64,000 bases of DNA from CAWCGU01 sp963838095 (GTDB taxonomy: Bacteria > Actinomycetota > Thermoleophilia > Solirubrobacterales > 70-9), in the NCBI GenBank assembly GCA_963838095.1, contig CAWIPO010000007.1, positions 124,001-188,000 on the forward strand. Direction: 5' to 3'. Position numbers and translations under genes: made by a program. Under the pieces are notes generated by a model. The model did no database searches. It worked only from the letters and a program-made list of their open reading frames with translations, and was not told the DNA's origin. Position 1 is the stretch's first letter. Every line of letters begins with the position of its first letter. Positions 38,428 through 48,933 of the stretch are shown piece by piece.

Positions 38428-39506
38428 GACGCCAGCCGCTCCGGAAGTCCTCGAATGAAGTCGGTGAGCGTGAGCCGGTAGCTCGCCAGCGAGGTCACCG
38501 ACACCCACTCCTCGGGGCCGTGATGACCCTCGCCGACCGGGCCGAACTCAACGGCCGGGATTCCCACCCGGAGGAAGGAGACCGCGTCGGAGGCGCCATC
38601 GCGACCGACGCTCATCACCTCGCGACCGTGATGGGGAGCCGCCGCCTCGCACAACGCGACGACGTATGGCGATGTGGGCTCCACCATGGCGGGGGGACGT
38701 TGAAAGGTAGAAACCACGCGCACGTCCTCCAGCTCAGCGATCGCCGCCAGGATCGCCTGCGGATCCTGTTCTGGCAGGTAGCGGATGTCGACATCGATGA
38801 CGCATGCGTCCGGGACCTTGTTCAGGGCGTCCCCGCCCCAGATCCGCCCGAGGTTGATCGATGGGCGGTCGAAGAGCTCAGAGCTCCTGCGGGTGAAAGG
38901 TAGCGACTCGATCGCGCGGAATACGCCCAGCGACTTCAGGATCGCATTGTCGCCCAGCCACGGCGTCGCCCCGTGCGCGGCACGGCCGCTGACCTCCAGC
39001 CGCACGGCCAGAACGCCCTTTGCCTGGACTCCGATGTGCATGTCTGTGGGCTCTCCGGTGATCGCGAAGTCTCCGGTGAAGCCCTCTTCCACGAGCCGGT
39101 CGCTGCCCCTGCGCTCATCCTCCTCGGATTCCTCGTCGGGCACAACACCCAGTCGCACCCGCACCCGCCGCTCGTCACGAAGGTCGTGGAGCGAGAGCAT
39201 CATCGCGGCCAGCGCTCCCTTCATGTCGTACGCGCCGCGCCCGTAGAGGCGATCGCCGTCGGTGCGGGCCTCGAACTGCTCACGGTGGCCCGGGACGACG
39301 TCGAGATGCCCGTGCAGGAGCACGGTGGGCCCGTCCGCGGGGCCGACCTCCGAGTAGGTGACGGGCAGGCCGCGGCAGTCGATCTGGCGCGCCTCGATAC
39401 CGCGCGCCTCCAGCCAGCCCTTGACGAAGCCGGCGGCCAGCTTCACCTCGTCCGGCTGGGAGGTGTCATATGCGATCAGCTGTTCGGCTAGGTCCTGCTC
39501 TTGCAT
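38424..39506 (-). CDS. M20-family metallopeptidase (ArgE/DapE/ACY1-like)
   Basis: The 360-residue dizinc hydrolase has metal site 1 in LLHGHLDVVPG, the Asp bridge in GRGAYDMKGALAAM, the catalytic Glu-Glu in VVPDEESEEDE and further ligands in ITGEPTDM and the C-terminal GPVGEGHHGPEE. The dimerisation domain is present (residues 175-285). The substrate could be an acetylornithine, succinyl-diaminopimelate or an N-acyl amino acid. In this position at the head of a cell-wall operon a peptide or amino-sugar role is equally possible. Its stop codon overlaps the LCP gene's start. Confidence 0.9.
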   Translation of the reverse strand: MQEQDLAEQLIAYDTSQPDEVKLAAGFVKGWLEARGIEARQIDCRGLPVTYSEVGPADGPTVLLHGHLDVVPGHREQFEARTDGDRLYGRGAYDMKGALAAMMLSLHDLRDERRVRVRLGVVPDEESEEDERRGSDRLVEEGFTGDFAITGEPTDMHIGVQAKGVLAVRLEVSGRAAHGATPWLGDNAILKSLGVFRAIESLPFTRRSSELFDRPSINLGRIWGGDALNKVPDACVIDVDIRYLPEQDPQAILAAIAELEDVRVVSTFQRPPAMVEPTSPYVVALCEAAAPHHGREVMSVGRDGASDAVSFLRVGIPAVEFGPVGEGHHGPEEWVSVTSLASYRLTLTDFIRGLPERLAS

Positions 39507-39513
39507 TGCGCTG

Positions 39514-39519
39514 AGGCTA
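39514..39519 (-). promoter_or_regulatory. putative -10 box heading the envelope operon
   Basis: TAGCCT on this strand ends 7 bases before the ATG of the M20 peptidase, the first gene of the leftward operon. A leaderless transcript is implied. No -35 box is convincing. Confidence 0.4.
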
Positions 39520-39536
39520 CCCAGTGGCGGGACGGC

Positions 39537-41102
39537 TCAGCCACAGGGCTGGGCGCCAGCAGGCACGTCCCTGCCTGGCAGGCCCTGACAGGTTCGCAAC
39601 GCGTCCAAGAGCCCCGCAAGCTCCGCCCGGCGCTGCGCCAGCCGACCGCTGTCGGCGAGGTTCTGGAGCTGCTCCGGGTCCTGGACGAGGTCGTAGTACT
39701 CGACCACGTCGGCCGGTGCGCAGCCGCCGGTCAGGCGGTCGCGCACCTCGGTGTAGTGGACGTAGAAGTCACGCCTCGTCCGCACCCCGAGGTAGCTGCA
39801 CGGGAGCCTCTGCTCGCCCGCCTCGGTGGTCTCGTGCAGCTCGATCAGGATCGCTCGCTCCTCGGGCCATGACGGCCCGCGGCCGGTCATCAACGGCAGC
39901 AGCGAGCGTCCGTCGAGCAGCCGGCACTCGCCTTCGACACAGGGCTGGGCCCGAGCGAGATCGAGGATCGTCGGGGCGAGATCGATGTTCGCCACCAGCT
40001 CCGAGACGCTGCCGTGCTCCCGGCCGCCTCCCAGCATCCGCTCGGGCATCCGAATCAGCAGCGGCACCCTGATGCTCTCCTCGTAGGGGAAGGACTTTCC
40101 GCCGGGAAGCCGATGCTCGCCGTGGAATGTGCCGTTGTCGGAGGTGAAGATGAAGACGGTGTTGTCCAGCTCGCCGGCCTCCCGAAACGCGTCGTAGATT
40201 CGCTTCACCCCGCGATCGACCTCCCGCAGGGCCGCCAGCCCGCAGCGGTACGCCCGCACCGTCTTCGCACGCTTGTCCTCGAGCTGAGTGGCGCTGCGGA
40301 TGAACCCCGGCTTGTCGCCGATGTCGCGCTCGCCGATCGAGCGCTTGTCCGGGAGCGGCTCTCCCGAAAAACGGTGGCTGTCGCGCGGCGCCGGGATCAC
40401 GGACCCGTCGCAGTAGCTGTCGCGATTGAAGGCGCGCTCCTTGTGCGGCGCCACGTAGGCGACGGAGAGAAACATCGGGCCCTCATCGGCGACGTTCGCG
40501 CGCACATAGTCGACCGCCCCGCGAGTGAACACGGTTGTCGAGTAATTGCTCGGCCTGTGTCCGTAGTGCGCCGTCTCCCCGTCGTAGGCGATCGTGTAGT
40601 CGAAATAGCGCACGCCGGTCATCACCGCCCACCCGTCCCATCCCGGCGCAGGGTCGGACGTCCTGTCGACCTCCTCCCCACGCCCGTAGTCCTTCAGGAA
40701 ACGGCCCACGTGCGCGGTCGTGTAGCCCGCCTCCCGGAGCCAGCTCGGAAGCACGTTCGCCGAATCCCGCAGCTCCGGATAGGCGTCGGAGTTCGAGAGC
40801 ACGCCGTTGTTGTGCCCGTACTGACCGGTCAAGAACGTCGCCCGGGAAGGGCAGCACTGCGGTGTCGTCACGACAGCCTCGGTGAAGTCCGTGCCGCCCC
40901 GCTTCAGCAGTCGCGCCGTGCGCGGCATCGTGCGCCGGTTCACCGTCCCGGCATTCTGGTCGTCGGTCATGATCACGACGATGTTCGGGGCGGCGGGGTC
41001 TGCGACCGGCTGCGCGGGCTCGGCCGCCGACAGCGCGAACCCCAACGCCACGGCCAGCGCAACCACCGCCACAGCCACGATCGGCGATCGCTTTGCGGCC
41101 AT
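39537..41102 (-). CDS. exported type I sulfatase
   Basis: The 521-residue sulfatase has an N-terminal membrane/signal segment (IVAVAVVALAVALGFALSAA). The Asp pair in NIVVIMTDDQNAGT binds calcium and the nucleophile precursor is Cys in TTPQCCPSRATFLTGQYGHN (C-x-P-S-R, the Cys-type formylglycine motif). Other family positions are FIFTSDNGTFHGEHRLPGGK and PYEESIRVPLLIRMPE. Activity depends on a formylglycine-generating enzyme not in this window. Substrate might be a sulfated glycan or a choline or alkyl sulfate. It is 30 bases upstream of the M20 peptidase gene. Confidence 0.94.
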   Translation of the reverse strand: MAAKRSPIVAVAVVALAVALGFALSAAEPAQPVADPAAPNIVVIMTDDQNAGTVNRRTMPRTARLLKRGGTDFTEAVVTTPQCCPSRATFLTGQYGHNNGVLSNSDAYPELRDSANVLPSWLREAGYTTAHVGRFLKDYGRGEEVDRTSDPAPGWDGWAVMTGVRYFDYTIAYDGETAHYGHRPSNYSTTVFTRGAVDYVRANVADEGPMFLSVAYVAPHKERAFNRDSYCDGSVIPAPRDSHRFSGEPLPDKRSIGERDIGDKPGFIRSATQLEDKRAKTVRAYRCGLAALREVDRGVKRIYDAFREAGELDNTVFIFTSDNGTFHGEHRLPGGKSFPYEESIRVPLLIRMPERMLGGGREHGSVSELVANIDLAPTILDLARAQPCVEGECRLLDGRSLLPLMTGRGPSWPEERAILIELHETTEAGEQRLPCSYLGVRTRRDFYVHYTEVRDRLTGGCAPADVVEYYDLVQDPEQLQNLADSGRLAQRRAELAGLLDALRTCQGLPGRDVPAGAQPCG

Positions 41103-41127
41103 GGCCGCGGGACGCTACAGCACTAGT

Positions 41128-41943
41128 TCAGGGGCTTGTGACACGTGCCAGTACACGGCCTGCGAGAGGCATGTGCTGCGAGCGCCACACGTGTCGCTGG
41201 TCGAAAGGCCAGGCGTAGACAGGGTTGCCGTCGCGAATCAGCTCGAGCAGACGCGGTTCGGTGAGCTCCTCGGCGGACCACTCGTATAGCCGCTGCGCCC
41301 GCGGAGCGATCACCGCATAGTCGAGCATCCGGCCTAGACGTTGCTCATCGGCGATATAGCGCTCGACGTCGCGGTCGAGCGGATAGCGATCCGGGAGCAC
41401 GCGTCTGAGCGAGAGGAACACCCCTGTCATCCCGAGCCGCGGATCGCCCACGAGGCGGCCGAGCGGAGCCAGCCGCCCCAGCGCCAGACGCGGCGCTGCG
41501 ACGAGTGCGTGTGCGTACAGCACGCGCGCCAGTGCGACGTTCATGAAGAAGCGCTCCGGTGCGCTCTCCGCTTCGGCGAGCCCCCGGTGTTCCAGGTAGC
41601 CGCCCACAATGCTCGCGTTGTGTGCTCGGTACCAGTTGCGCCCCGTCGGTCTGGCGCCGAACTCCAGCCAGAGCCGCACGGTTTCCGAGGACGGGGCTCC
41701 GGCCAGGCCACCGAGTAGTGCGATGGTTTCGCACCCATCCCGCAGCAGTCGCTCGTTGACCGCCCGCCACCACGTGCTGCCGGGCGGTGACGCGTCGAGC
41801 GGATCGAGCACGCCGCGGCGCGCCTGCCATCGCATGAACGACAACGCCGCCCGCCGGAACGGCAGGTGTCGCGGCGCGTGGCCCGTCGGCCCGTGAAACA
41901 CCCGCGCCATCAACGCGAGGCGCGCCGCAGGATCGTCGCGCAC
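41128..41943 (-). CDS. conserved hypothetical protein, all-helical
   Basis: The 271-residue protein was not recognised. It is Arg- and Trp-rich, predicted mostly helical, without signal peptide or membrane helix. Conserved-looking stretches are STWWRAVNERLLRDGCETIA, RNWYRAHNASIVGGYLEH and RFFMNVALARVLYAHALV. It lies 56 bases downstream of atpC on the same strand, with a sulfatase 25 bases further. The gene has normal codon use for the region. It may share the ATP synthase transcript, but nothing here points to a role in energy metabolism. Confidence 0.75.
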   Translation of the reverse strand: MRDDPAARLALMARVFHGPTGHAPRHLPFRRAALSFMRWQARRGVLDPLDASPPGSTWWRAVNERLLRDGCETIALLGGLAGAPSSETVRLWLEFGARPTGRNWYRAHNASIVGGYLEHRGLAEAESAPERFFMNVALARVLYAHALVAAPRLALGRLAPLGRLVGDPRLGMTGVFLSLRRVLPDRYPLDRDVERYIADEQRLGRMLDYAVIAPRAQRLYEWSAEELTEPRLLELIRDGNPVYAWPFDQRHVWRSQHMPLAGRVLARVTSP

Positions 41944-41998
41944 GGCCGCGACCTGCGCCTCAGCCCGAACGAGCGCGCCTGCTTGCTGGGGGTGTGGG

Positions 41999-42418
41999 CT
42001 AACCGGACTCGGCGATCTGAAGGAAGGCTTCCGCGCGGCGTTTCTGGCGGTCGGCGCTCTCGTAGGCGGCGGTTCCCTCCTCCGCCTCGCCGAGCGCCCG
42101 TTCGGCCTCGTCGAGCTGCTCTCGCAGGCGGCCTGGATCGAGCTGGTCGGGCGGGGTTGCCTCGCCGACCAGGACTGTCGCCCTGTTGGCGAACACCTCG
42201 AGGTAGCCCTCGGCGGTGGCGTAGCGCTCGATCTCGTCCTCCGAGTGGTGCAGGCGCAGCTCCGACGGGACCAGGCGAGCCAGCACCGGAACGTGGTTGG
42301 CGAGGATCCCCACCTCGCCGACCGTGGTGCGAGCCGAGAGCTGGACGAGGTCGCCGCTGAAGACCGGGCCCTCGGGCGTCAGCACCTCGACGCGGAGCTT
42401 GTGCTCAGGGTCCGCCAC
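41999..42418 (-). CDS. atpC: ATP synthase epsilon subunit
   Basis: The 139-residue central-stalk subunit has the N-terminal beta-sandwich (LRVEVLTPEGPVFSGDLVQL, then TTVGEVGILANHVPVLARL) and the C-terminal helical hairpin (RLREQLDEAERALGEAEEGT), which in other bacteria inhibits ATP hydrolysis. Its start abuts the stop of atpD with no gap. It is the last gene of the ATP synthase operon. Confidence 0.96.
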   Translation of the reverse strand: MADPEHKLRVEVLTPEGPVFSGDLVQLSARTTVGEVGILANHVPVLARLVPSELRLHHSEDEIERYATAEGYLEVFANRATVLVGEATPPDQLDPGRLREQLDEAERALGEAEEGTAAYESADRQKRRAEAFLQIAESG

Positions 42419-43957
42419 CTACGATTCGTCCCCCTCGCCCTTCTCCTCGTCCTCCTCGCCCTTCTCCTCGGCCTCGTCGCCCTCACGGTCGGCGGCAGCT
42501 GTCTCGTCCTCCTTCGCGCCGCGCGACTCCTCGACGACCTGGTCGATGCCGCCCTTCATGTAGAAGGCGCGCTCGGGGACCTCGTCGAGGTTGCCGTCGA
42601 CGATCTCCCTGAAGCCGGCGATGGTGTCGGCGACCTGTACGTACTCACCCGAGCGGCCCGTGAACGCCTCGGCGACGAAGAACGGCTGCGAGAGGAAGCG
42701 CTCGATCTTGCGCGCCCGGTTGACGATCAGCTTGTCCTCGTCGGCGAGCTCGTCGATTCCGAGGATCGCGATGATGTCCTGCAGCTCCTTGTAGCGCTGC
42801 AGCACCTCCTGGACCTGAGTAGCGGTGCGGTAGTGCTCCTCGCCGAGGATGTCCGGCTTCAGGATCGTCGAGGTCGAGTCGAGCGGGTCCACCGCCGGGT
42901 AGATCCCCTTCTCCGAGATCCCCCGCGAGAGAACCGTGGTCGCGTTCAGGTGCGCGAACACCGACGCCGGCGCCGGATCGGTGAGGTCGTCGGCGGGGAC
43001 GTAGATCGCCTGCACCGAGGTGACCGAGCCCTGCTGCGTCGACGTGATCCGCTCCTGCAGCTCGCCCATCTCGGTCTCCAGCGTCGGCTGGTAGCCGACC
43101 GCCGAGGGCATCCGCCCGAGCAGCGCCGAGACCTCCGAGCCCGCCTGGACGAAGCGGAAGATGTTGTCGATGAACAGGAGCACGTCCTTGCCGCCTTCCT
43201 CACGGAAGTACTCGGCCATCGTCAGGCCGGAGAGGGCAACGCGAAGGCGGGCGCCGGGAGGCTCGTTCATCTGCCCGAAGACGAGCATCGTGCGATCGAT
43301 CACCCCGGATTCCTTCATTTCCAGCCAGAGGTCGTTCCCCTCGCGCGAGCGCTCGCCGACTCCGCAGAACGCCGACAGGCCCTCGTGCTCCTCGGCGATG
43401 TTGCGGATCAGCTCCTGGATCAGCACGGTCTTGCCGACGCCGGCGCCGCCGAAGAGGCCGACCTTGCCGCCCTTGGCGTAGGGGGCGAGCAGGTCGACGA
43501 CCTTGATCCCGGTCTCGAGGATCTCCTGTGAAGGCGTCAGGTCCTCGACGTCGGGCGCGCGGCGGTGAATCGGCCACCGCTCCTTGACATCAACGGGCCC
43601 GCCCTCGTCGATCACATCGCCGAGCAGGTTGAAGATCCGCCCCAGCGTCGCCTCACCGACCGGGACCGTGATCGGCGCCCCGGTGTCGACGACCTCGTCG
43701 CCGCGCTTGAGGCCGTCGGTGGAGTCCATCGCGACTGCCTTGATGCGCTCGTCGCCGAGGTGCTGCTGGACCTCCAGCACCAGCTCGCTGGCCTCGTCGG
43801 GGTCGCGCTCCTCGGCGCCGTACTCCATCTGGACCTTCAGGGCCGAATAGATCTCGGGGAGGTGGTCGGGGAAGACGACGTCGACGACGACGCCGGTGAC
43901 CTGTTCGACCCGGCCAATGTTGCCGTTGCTTGGCGAGCTTCCGTTTGTCTCAGGCAT
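42419..43957 (-). CDS. atpD: ATP synthase beta subunit
   Basis: The 512-residue catalytic subunit has Walker A GGAGVGKTVLIQELI, the catalytic Glu in CGVGERSREGND, Walker B VLLFIDNIFRFVQAG and the DELSEED-like C-terminal domain (DELADEDKLIVNRARKI). It carries an extra C-terminal tail of about 38 residues, ending in alternating Glu/Lys/Asp (EKGEEDEEKGEGDES), not found in standard beta subunits. The 12-base gap to atpG and zero gap to atpC show operon structure. Confidence 0.97.
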   Translation of the reverse strand: MPETNGSSPSNGNIGRVEQVTGVVVDVVFPDHLPEIYSALKVQMEYGAEERDPDEASELVLEVQQHLGDERIKAVAMDSTDGLKRGDEVVDTGAPITVPVGEATLGRIFNLLGDVIDEGGPVDVKERWPIHRRAPDVEDLTPSQEILETGIKVVDLLAPYAKGGKVGLFGGAGVGKTVLIQELIRNIAEEHEGLSAFCGVGERSREGNDLWLEMKESGVIDRTMLVFGQMNEPPGARLRVALSGLTMAEYFREEGGKDVLLFIDNIFRFVQAGSEVSALLGRMPSAVGYQPTLETEMGELQERITSTQQGSVTSVQAIYVPADDLTDPAPASVFAHLNATTVLSRGISEKGIYPAVDPLDSTSTILKPDILGEEHYRTATQVQEVLQRYKELQDIIAILGIDELADEDKLIVNRARKIERFLSQPFFVAEAFTGRSGEYVQVADTIAGFREIVDGNLDEVPERAFYMKGGIDQVVEESRGAKEDETAAADREGDEAEEKGEEDEEKGEGDES

Positions 43958-43969
43958 TTGTCTCCTTGA

Positions 43970-44886
43970 TCAGCCGAGCGCTTCGGCGCCGGCAACGACT
44001 TCCAAGATCTCCTGCGTGATCTCCGCCTGACGGACGCGGTTCATCTCCAGCGTCAGGTCGCTGATCATTTCGTTCGCGTTCTCGGCCGCGTTTCGCATCG
44101 CCGTCATCCGCGAGCCGTGCTCGGACGCCGTCGACTCGAGCAGCGCGCGGAAGATCGACAGGTCGACGTAGTCCTGGAACAGCTGCGGCAGCAACTCCTC
44201 CGGATCCGGCTCGTACACCCACAGCGCCTTGCTGTGCGCCTCGGCGAGCTCCGGATCCACCGGCTGCTCGGGCTCGGGGATCCCCTCACCGTAGACCTCC
44301 GCCTCCTGCAGCGGCAGCAGAGTCTGCCGGCGTACGTATTGGGTCAGCGGCGAGACGTAGCGGTTGTAGATCAGCTCGACGCGGTCGAAGTCCTCGTCGA
44401 TGTAGGAAGACGTGAGGTCGGCACCGATCTCGCGCGCGTTGGCGAACGCGGGCCGGTCGGTGAAGCCGACGTAGGAGGCGGTTACCGGCTCGCCCCGGAA
44501 CTGCATCGTCGAGTTGCCGCGCCGGCCGACGAGCGCGAAGGTCACGTTCGCGCCCTCGCGCGTCAACTCCCGCTTAGCTCGACGCCTGCGCGGATGATCT
44601 GGGTGTTGAACGACCCCGCCAGGCCGCGGTCGCCGGTGACGAGCAGGATCCCGATGTTCTTCACCTGCTCGCGCTCCTCGAGCAGGGCGATCTTCGGCAT
44701 CGTCCCCGCCGCCTCGGAGACCTTGCGGGTCATCTTCCTGATCGCCTGCGCGTACGGACGCAGGTGAGCGATCCGCTCCTCGGCGCGGCGCAGCCGCGCC
44801 GCCGCGACCATCTCCATCGCCCGGGTGATCTTGTGGATGTTCTTGACCGAAGCGATCCGGCCTTTGACTTCCTTGCGGGTGGCTAT
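43970..44886 (-). CDS. atpG: ATP synthase gamma subunit, frameshifted, with ATA in place of the start codon
   Basis: The central rotor has 305 residues once a missing base is restored. The N-terminal helix (ATRKEVKGRIASVKNIHKIT, then RAMEMVAAARLRRAEERI) is in one frame; after GVEL at about 44575-44579 the sequence continues in the next (KRELTREGANVTFALVGRR to the C-terminal helix LTLEMNRVRQAEITQEILEV). The expected initiator Met before Ala-Thr-Arg-Lys is coded ATA, with a strong GAGGAGGT 6 bases upstream, so ribosome binding is intact. The first ATG in frame (44817) would remove 23 conserved residues. Either a non-canonical start or a base error is implied. Confidence 0.93.
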
Positions 44887-44907
44887 GCCGGGACCTCCTC
44901 GCGCTCC

Positions 44908-46536
<1,629 letters not shown>

Positions 46537-46601
46537 TTAGTTGTGCTCTCCCATGTCGTCTTTGTTGAGCGTTTTCAAGTCTTGTCTGGACCGCGTGGCG
46601 C

Positions 46602-47732
46602 CTAAGCGGGGCGCGCGATCTCCCTTCTCATCTTCTCGAGCCTGTTACGCAGGCTTGCGTCGAGGACCATGTTGCCCACCCGCAGCACGAGGCCGCCGAG
46701 GATGTTCTCGTCGACCGCCGAGTGCAACTCGACGTTCTGGCCGGTCTGGCGCTCGATCTCCTCGCCAACGCGCTCGACAACCGACGGGTCGAGCTCAACG
46801 GCGCTGGTGACGGTGACGTCGAGGCGCTTGTTGTGCTTCGCGTACAGGTCGTCGAACGTCTGGCGGATGCGGAATATCGCGGGCATCCGGTGCTTCTCGG
46901 CGAGCAGCTCGAGGAAGTTGACGAGCTCGGGCTCGGCGCCCTCGATCGCGCGAGCGATCCCATCGCGCTTCTCCGCCGAGGAGAAGTAGGGGCTGAAGAA
47001 GAACACCTGCAGGTCGCGGTTGCGATCGATCGCGTCGGTGAACTGGCCGAGCTGCTCGTGGATCTCGTCCAGCTTCTCCTTGTCGAGGGCAGCCTCGAAC
47101 AGAGCGTCGCCATATACGCGTGCGATCTCATCCACTACTGCTCGCGCCCCTCCGTTGCCGGCCAGCGCCGAGAAGTCGACCTCCGCCAGCGCCTCCTCGA
47201 CGAGCCGCTTCTGGTCCTCGCCGGAGAGGGACTTGCGGGTCACCTTCTCGGTCGCGAGCACCGTCAGGTCGGCGACCTCCTTGCGGATCTGCTCCAGTGA
47301 GCGCCTGGTCTCGGCTTCGATGTCCTTGCGCGCCGCCCCGACCAGCTCCTCGCGTTTGGCCTTGCCCTCATCGGCGGCTTCGAGCTTCAGGTTCTCCGAC
47401 GCCTTGCGAGCGCGGGCGACGATGTCGTCGGCCTGCTCGCGCGCCTCCTTCAACCGCTGGCGGTACTCGGCGAGCAGCTCGTCGGCCTCCTGGCGGGTCT
47501 TCTCCGAGGCCTCGATGTTCTCGCGGATCGCGTTTGCGCGCTTCTCCAGTGCGTCGGCGATCCGCGGCAGTGCCGCGCGCTTGAGCACGAAATACGTGAT
47601 GCCGAATGCGATCAGCGTCCAGATCATCAGCCCGAGCCCGGGTGAGACCAGGAAGCTGCCGCCCTCCTCCTCTCCGCCGTGAGTCTCCTGTGCGAAGACG
47701 AGCAGCGAGCCTATGTCGCCGAGGAAATCCAC
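46602..47732 (-). CDS. atpFH: ATP synthase subunit b and delta, read as one fused ORF
   Basis: The 376-residue reading combines a b subunit (residues 1-195: one membrane helix LGLMIWTLIAFGITYFVL, then a long coiled coil) with a complete delta subunit (residues 200-376: DEIARVYGDALFEAALDKEK ... NMVLDASLRNRLEKMRR). Mycobacteria have a b-delta fusion plus a separate b; here there is no other b gene. A simple alternative is an extra G in the GGGG at 47147-47150: with three G the b frame ends at TAG (47137-47135), overlapping a GTG start (47135) from which delta begins in the usual way (Val-Asp-Glu-Ile-Ala). I consider two separate genes likelier. Confidence 0.9.
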   Translation of the reverse strand: MDFLGDIGSLLVFAQETHGGEEEGGSFLVSPGLGLMIWTLIAFGITYFVLKRAALPRIADALEKRANAIRENIEASEKTRQEADELLAEYRQRLKEAREQADDIVARARKASENLKLEAADEGKAKREELVGAARKDIEAETRRSLEQIRKEVADLTVLATEKVTRKSLSGEDQKRLVEEALAEVDFSALAGNGGARAVVDEIARVYGDALFEAALDKEKLDEIHEQLGQFTDAIDRNRDLQVFFFSPYFSSAEKRDGIARAIEGAEPELVNFLELLAEKHRMPAIFRIRQTFDDLYAKHNKRLDVTVTSAVELDPSVVERVGEEIERQTGQNVELHSAVDENILGGLVLRVGNMVLDASLRNRLEKMRREIARPA

Positions 47733-47738
47733 TTCGAC

Positions 47739-48008
47739 CTAGAGGAAGAAAGCGATCAGGCCGAAGATGAAGGTGTAGAAGGCGACTGCCTCGGTGAGCG
47801 CGAAGCCGAGCCAGCGGATCGACTGAAGCTCGTCCTTCATCTCCGGCTGGCGGGCAACGGACTCGATCTCAGCGCCGAAGATGATCCCGATCCCGATCCC
47901 GGCGCCGATCGAGCCCAGTCCGGCGCCGATGCCGAGCGCGATCGACTTCAGCCCGTCGTCGGTCACGCCCTGGACGGCCTCCTGCGCGAGCGGTAGCAAA
48001 GCATCCAT
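47739..48008 (-). CDS. atpE: ATP synthase c subunit
   Basis: The 89-residue hairpin has two membrane helices, the Gly-rich LGIGAGLGSIGAGIGIGIIF and LGFALTEAVAFYTFIFGLIAF with the ion-binding Glu 73. No Gln or extra polar sodium ligand is seen in helix 1, so it should carry protons. The loop has the usual Arg-Gln-Pro (VARQPEMKDEL). ATG 48008 is preceded by AAAAGGAG, and replaces a longer in-frame start at 48053 that would add a non-family Arg-rich leader. Confidence 0.96.
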   Translation of the reverse strand: MDALLPLAQEAVQGVTDDGLKSIALGIGAGLGSIGAGIGIGIIFGAEIESVARQPEMKDELQSIRWLGFALTEAVAFYTFIFGLIAFFL

Positions 48009-48024
48009 TTGATTACTCCTTTTC

Positions 48025-48933
48025 CTAGTGACTCTCGGCGGTGGCGCCGCCAATATAGATCGCGGTCAGTGTCGAGAAGATGAACGCCTGGAGCGTCGCC
48101 ACCAGGCCGATTTCGAAGATGAAGAAGGCGAAGGCCATCGGCAGGGTGACGGCACCGAGCGCCGCGAGGCCGAGCAGCACCGCCAGCCCACCCGCCATGA
48201 ACAGGATCAGCAGGTGGCCGGCGAGGATGTTCGCGAAAAGTCGCACGGCGAGCGAGATCACCCGCACGAGATGCGAGATCACCTCGATCACGAAGATCAG
48301 GCCCCGGCCGACGATGTTCATCGACTCCAGCCCCGGCGGCAGCCAGCTCGCGAAATACTTGATCAGGCCCTTGGCCCGCACGCCCTCGACGTGGTACGAG
48401 ATCACCGAGACGATGGAGAGCACGAGCGGGATCGAGATGTTCGCGGTGGCGGCGTAGATCGCGAACGAGGGGATCTCGAGCCCGAAGAGGTCGAAGGTGT
48501 GCTCGGTGTTGGTCGGCAGCGGCAGGTAGCCGATTATGTTCGAGAACCAGATGAAGAAAAAGAGCGTCGCCAGGTAAGGGAACCACTTCCGGGCCAGCCG
48601 CTCTTCGGGGATGTTGCCGCTGATGTTGTTGCGCGTCAGGTCGTAAGCGACCTCAACCGCCATCTGGGTCTTGTTCGGCTCCCGCTGCATGCGGTTGGCG
48701 ATCATCGTCATCACGATGATCGTCAGCGCACTGGCGATGGCCAGGTACATCACCGCCTTGTTGATGCTCATGTCGGCGAAGCCGAGGTCGAGCGAGATCC
48801 ACGGTTCCAGCCGGAACTCGTTCTGCGGCTGGAACTCCTCGTTCTTGCCGTCGCTGCCGAAGACGACGCCGAGAGCGATCACGATCAAGAAGTAGAGCCC
48901 GACGGCGAGCCAGATCTTCGCCTTGCGGCTCAT
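48025..48933 (-). CDS. atpB: ATP synthase a subunit
   Basis: The 302-residue proton-channel subunit has five to six membrane helices. The essential Arg is in LAVRLFANILAGHLLILF and the last helix is FIFEIGLVATLQAFIFSTLTA. The segment FIWFSNIIGYLPLPTNTEHT is characteristic. The gene overlaps the small membrane gene upstream by 4 bases and precedes atpE by 16. Confidence 0.97.
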   Translation of the reverse strand: MSRKAKIWLAVGLYFLIVIALGVVFGSDGKNEEFQPQNEFRLEPWISLDLGFADMSINKAVMYLAIASALTIIVMTMIANRMQREPNKTQMAVEVAYDLTRNNISGNIPEERLARKWFPYLATLFFFIWFSNIIGYLPLPTNTEHTFDLFGLEIPSFAIYAATANISIPLVLSIVSVISYHVEGVRAKGLIKYFASWLPPGLESMNIVGRGLIFVIEVISHLVRVISLAVRLFANILAGHLLILFMAGGLAVLLGLAALGAVTLPMAFAFFIFEIGLVATLQAFIFSTLTAIYIGGATAESH

